Shown here: positions 60,918 through 64,000 of the stretch, piece by piece
Layout of the letters: every line of letters starts with the position of its first letter
Position numbering within the stretch: the first letter of the stretch is position 1
Source of the DNA: Bordetella bronchialis
GTDB lineage: Bacteria > Pseudomonadota > Gammaproteobacteria > Burkholderiales > Burkholderiaceae_B
Assembly (NCBI RefSeq): GCF_001676705.1
Contig: NZ_CP016170.1
Location: 992,001-1,056,000 of the forward strand
DNA: 64,000 bases
Reading direction: 5' to 3'
Notes under the pieces: generated by a model
Database searches by the model: none
The model's input: only the letters and a program-made list of their open reading frames with translations
What the model was told of the DNA's origin: nothing
Program-made: the position numbers and the translations under genes

Positions 60918-61748
60918 ATGCAGCCCATCAACGACCGGGAATTCGCCCAGTTCCAGCGCTTCATCTACGAAGCGGCCGGCATCACGCTGACCGATGCCAA
61001 GAAGGCGCTGGTGTCCGGCAGGCTGTCCAAGCGAGTGCAGGCGCGCGGCGCCGCCAGCTTCAGCGAGTACTTCGACCTGCTGCAAGGCGAGGGCGGCGGC
61101 GCCGAAACCCAGATCGCCATCGACCTGCTGACGACCAACGAAACCTACTTTTTCCGCGAGCCCCGGCATTTCGACGTGCTGCGTCGCCTGGCCCTGGAGA
61201 CCGGCCCGGACGGCCGCCGTTCGCAGCAGCCCTTTCGCGTCTGGAGCGCGGCGAGTTCCTCCGGCGAGGAAGCCTACACCGCGGCCATGGTGCTGGCCGA
61301 TTGCCTGGGCGGGACGGGCGCCGGCGCCGCGCGGCCCTTCGAGATCGTCGGTACCGACATCAGCACGCGCGTCCTGGAACGCGCCCGCACGGGGCATTAT
61401 TCCGAGCAGCGGGCGCGCCAGATGCCGCCCGACTACCGCAAGCGCTATTGCCTGAAGGGCACCGGCGCCCATCACGGCACGATGCTGGTGCATCGCGAGC
61501 TGCGCGCCCACGTACGTTTCATGCACGCCAACCTGAATGCGCCGCTGCCGGACCTGGGGCGTTTCGACGTGATTTTCCTGCGCAACGTCATGATCTATTT
61601 CAACGGCGATACCAAGCGCCGCGTGGTGGAGCGCGTGCTGGGACTGCTCAAGCCCGGCGGCCATCTGTTCATCGGCCATTCCGAAAGCCTGCACGGCGTG
61701 ACCGACGCGGTCGCCGCCGTCATGCCGTCCGTCTACCGCAAGCCCTGA
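60918..61748 (+). CDS. cheR: Chemotaxis methyltransferase CheR
   Basis: A 276-residue CheR. The N-terminal helical domain has DREFAQFQRFIYEAAGI. The SAM-binding domain has LLTTNETYFFREPRHFDVL near 72, WSAASSSGEEAYTAAM near 112 (the GEE motif), and FDVIFLRNVMIYFNGDTKRRVV near 215. It transfers methyl groups to receptor glutamates for adaptation. A TTG two codons earlier is in frame but ATG 60918 is preferred. The linked receptors end in non-classical tails, so tethering may differ from enteric bacteria. Confidence 0.94.
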   Translation: MQPINDREFAQFQRFIYEAAGITLTDAKKALVSGRLSKRVQARGAASFSEYFDLLQGEGGGAETQIAIDLLTTNETYFFREPRHFDVLRRLALETGPDGRRSQQPFRVWSAASSSGEEAYTAAMVLADCLGGTGAGAARPFEIVGTDISTRVLERARTGHYSEQRARQMPPDYRKRYCLKGTGAHHGTMLVHRELRAHVRFMHANLNAPLPDLGRFDVIFLRNVMIYFNGDTKRRVVERVLGLLKPGGHLFIGHSESLHGVTDAVAAVMPSVYRKP

Positions 61749-61779
61749 CCGCTCCCTTTCCGATCTCGCCACGTAGCCT

Positions 61780-62859
61780 ATGCCATCCATCAAAGTCATG
61801 GTCGTCGACGATTCCGCCGTGGTGCGCCAGGTGCTGGCGGGACTGCTATCCGAGGCCCCGGGCATCGAGGTGCTGCACGCCGCCGCGGACCCGATACTGG
61901 CCGCCGAACGCATGAAGCACGCCTGGCCCGATGTCATCGTCCTGGACATCGAGATGCCGCGCATGGACGGTCTGACCTTCCTGCGCAAGATCATGCAGGA
62001 ACGGCCGACGCCGGTGGTCATCTGTTCGACGCTTACCGAGAAGGGCGCCCGCATTACCGTGGAGGCCCTGGCCGCCGGCGCGGTGTCGGTCGTCACCAAG
62101 CCCAGGCTGGGATTGAAGCAGTTCCTGGCGGATAGCGCGGCGGAGCTCATCGCCACGGTGCGGGCGGCGGCCCGGGCGCGGGTGCGCCGCATGCCGCCGG
62201 GCGGCGCACCCGCGCCCGTGGTGCCCATGCCGCGGCATAGCGCCGACGCGGTCCTGCCGCCGCCGGACGCGCGTCCCGTGCTGCAGACCACCGAGCGGCT
62301 GGTCGCCATCGGTACGTCCACGGGCGGCACCCAGGCGCTGGAGGAAGTGCTGACCGCGCTGCCGCGCGTCTGTCCCGGCCTGGTCATCGTGCAGCACATG
62401 CCGGAGAAATTCACCGCCGCCTTCGCCGCGCGGCTGGACGGCATCTGCCAGATCGCCGTGCGGGAAGCGCGGAACAACGACCGCGTGGTGCCGGGCCGCG
62501 CGCTGCTCGCGCCCGGTGGCAAGCACATGCTGGTCAAGCGCAGCGGCGCGCAGTATTTCGTCGAGGTGCGCGACGGCCCGCTGGTGAATCGTCACCGGCC
62601 GTCGGTGGATGTGCTGTTCCGCTCCGTGGCCCGCCATGGGGGCGCCAACGCCGTGGGCATCATCATGACGGGCATGGGCGACGACGGCGCGGCCGGCCTG
62701 CTGGAAATGCGCCAGGCCGGCGCGCGCACCCTGGCGCAGGACGAGGACAGCTGCGTGGTTTTCGGCATGCCCAAGGAAGCCATCAAGCGCGGCGGCGTGG
62801 AACGCAGCGTGCCGCTGTCCGCCATCGCCCGCGAGATCCAGGCGGTGGCGCCCCGATGA
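61780..62859 (+). CDS. cheB: Chemotaxis methylesterase/response regulator CheB
   Basis: A 359-residue CheB. The receiver has phospho-site Asp56 in [15 protein letters not shown] linker of about 40 residues (Arg/Pro-rich) leads to the methylesterase domain, with catalytic Ser180 in [10 protein letters not shown], His206 in VQHMPEKFT and Asp301 in MGDDGAAGL. It opposes CheR and may deamidate receptors, since no cheD is in this operon. Last gene of the operon, convergent with the dipeptidase gene. Confidence 0.94.
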   Translation: MPSIKVMVVDDSAVVRQVLAGLLSEAPGIEVLHAAADPILAAERMKHAWPDVIVLDIEMPRMDGLTFLRKIMQERPTPVVICSTLTEKGARITVEALAAGAVSVVTKPRLGLKQFLADSAAELIATVRAAARARVRRMPPGGAPAPVVPMPRHSADAVLPPPDARPVLQTTERLVAIGTSTGGTQALEEVLTALPRVCPGLVIVQHMPEKFTAAFAARLDGICQIAVREARNNDRVVPGRALLAPGGKHMLVKRSGAQYFVEVRDGPLVNRHRPSVDVLFRSVARHGGANAVGIIMTGMGDDGAAGLLEMRQAGARTLAQDEDSCVVFGMPKEAIKRGGVERSVPLSAIAREIQAVAPR

Positions 62860-62908
62860 TGGACCGGGCGGTATCGCCATGCGGGCGCCGGTACGGGCGG
62901 CGGCCGCT

Positions 62909-64000
62909 TCATGCCGGGGCCAGCGATGCCGCCCATACGCGCGCGTAGTTGCCGCCCAATATCATGCCGGCCTCCTCGCGGGTGAACCCGGCGTCGCGCA
63001 GCGCCTGCGCCAGCAGCGGCAGCTTGCGGTAGCTGTCCAGGACGGATGGGCCCACCAGGCCCAGCATGTCGCTGCCCACGCCCACGTGGCGCACGCCGAC
63101 CGCATCCGCCATGGCGCGTATGCCGCCCGCCATCGCGGCCAGGGTGGGGAAGGTGGCGGCGACCGGCCAGATTCCGATGACGCCGTCCGTGCCGGCCACG
63201 AGCCGCGCGTGCTCGGGCGTGATCGCGCGGCTGTAGCGCGATGGCCGCGCGCCGAGCGCGGTGTGCGAAAGCACCAGCGGGCGCGCCGTCACGGCCGCGG
63301 CGCGCCGCACCAGGTCCGGCGTGCCATGGGCCACGTCCACAACGATGCCCAGCCGGTTGCAGCGGCGGATGACTTCCGCGCCGAAATCCGTCAGGCCGCG
63401 GTGCACGGGCGGCGCCGTCTGGATGTCGCCCAATTCATTGACCCGGTAATGTGTCAGCTGCAGGTGGCGCAGGCCATGGCGGCGCCACGCGTCGTCCAGG
63501 CGGTCCGTATCGCCTTCCAGGAAGTCCGCGCCCTCGGCCGCGACGACCACGGCGCCGCCCGTGGCGCGCGCCCTTGCCAGTTCCCCCGCATCCAGGATGG
63601 GCCGCAGTCCCTCCCGCGCCATCAGGGCATGCAGGCGCTGGAAGGCGGCCTCGCCGCGCGCGGCCATCTCGCCCGGCTCGGGATCGCGGTAGGCGACGAT
63701 GCGGCGGCGGCCGGACGCGGTCTGGACAATGCGATCGACGCTGGAGTCGCTGACGACGGCCATGCAGACGACGTCCATGCCGCCCGCCCGCATGGGGGCG
63801 GCGACGGGCGTGAAAGCGGGCGGCACGGCCGCGCGCCCCAGGTTGATGTGGCCGGCATGGCTGTGTATGTCCACGGTGACCTGGGCGCGCATCCAGGCCA
63901 GCGTGTCCGGTTGGATGGATGCGGCGTCCTTCCCCACGTCCGCCACGGGCGCCGCGCAGGCCGCCAGCCCCGACAGGGCGCCCAAGGCCAGCAGGCGGCG
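62909..64000 (-). CDS. Membrane dipeptidase (M19) family lipoprotein, 5' end outside window
   Basis: At least 363 residues, reading out of the right edge. The visible N-terminus RRLLALGALSGLAACAAP is a twin-arginine-like signal with a lipobox (LAAC), so the mature protein is probably a lipoprotein facing the periplasm. The catalytic domain has VTVDIHSHAGH at the start of the barrel, IVVDVAHGTPDLV near 235, PLVLSHTALGARP near 262 and HVGVGSDMLGLVG near 325. The first motif differs from the classical HND form but keeps histidines, unlike the 37995-39011 paralogue. It hydrolyses dipeptides by family inference. Confidence 0.85.
   Translation of the reverse strand, partial: RRLLALGALSGLAACAAPVADVGKDAASIQPDTLAWMRAQVTVDIHSHAGHINLGRAAVPPAFTPVAAPMRAGGMDVVCMAVVSDSSVDRIVQTASGRRRIVAYRDPEPGEMAARGEAAFQRLHALMAREGLRPILDAGELARARATGGAVVVAAEGADFLEGDTDRLDDAWRRHGLRHLQLTHYRVNELGDIQTAPPVHRGLTDFGAEVIRRCNRLGIVVDVAHGTPDLVRRAAAVTARPLVLSHTALGARPSRYSRAITPEHARLVAGTDGVIGIWPVAATFPTLAAMAGGIRAMADAVGVRHVGVGSDMLGLVGPSVLDSYRKLPLLAQALRDAGFTREEAGMILGGNYARVWAASLAPA

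Overview
The window is GC-rich chromosomal DNA from a betaproteobacterium. It is most probably an Alcaligenaceae member of the Bordetella/Achromobacter type. The main clue is the number of Bug-family (TctC-like) periplasmic receptors: five, one cut by the left edge. They sit beside LysR or IclR regulators and small catabolic gene sets, which is the characteristic expansion of that family. No tRNA, rRNA, integrase, transposase or CRISPR array was seen. No single gene has composition clearly foreign to its surroundings.

Layout. 1-2922: end of a Bug receptor gene, an MmgE/PrpD protein and a D-2-hydroxyacid dehydrogenase. 2923-4478: a 1.5 kb gene-free block of nested repeats, made of two 188-bp elements with terminal inverted repeats in opposite orientation and 40-bp tandem repeats on both flanks. 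4479-9616: LysR, Bug and amidohydrolase genes, then a flavin monooxygenase and a cupin. 9857-13195: DUF1993, HAD hydrolase, DUF2090 aldolase-like protein, a possible GGDEF remnant and a PEBP-family protein. 13331-20867: FUSC membrane protein with LysR, divergent from a cystathionine beta-lyase, a polar amino-acid ABC transporter and a deacylase. 20888-26023: SDR, exonuclease III, double-hotdog thioesterase, a LysR protein with two HTH domains, and an amidohydrolase. 26094-33989: Bug, a leaderless periplasmic-binding-fold protein, LysR, MFS, a MarR-GNAT fusion, MscS, GST and HD proteins. 34002-41323: a five-gene set (FAD oxidoreductase, dipeptidase, two Bug receptors, gamma-glutamyltransferase) divergent from an IclR regulator. 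41349-46127: SorAB-like sulfite dehydrogenase, a threonine-dehydratase-like enzyme, an M20 peptidase and DUF1428.

46370-50519 holds three tandem paralogues of a protein family I do not recognise. Each has a low-complexity N-terminal part of variable length and a shared C-terminal domain of about 300 residues. 50575-52930 has a class V aminotransferase-like enzyme and an AraC regulator. 53135-62859 is a complete chemosensory operon: MCP, CheY, STAS protein, CheA, a second MCP, CheW, a REC-EAL phosphodiesterase, CheR and CheB. It therefore couples a chemosensory array to c-di-GMP breakdown. The right edge cuts a dipeptidase lipoprotein gene.

Most of the window looks like solute-scavenging metabolism: a periplasmic receptor, one or two hydrolases or oxidoreductases, and a local regulator. 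The least explained parts are the nested repeat block, the three paralogues and the wiring of the chemosensory operon.
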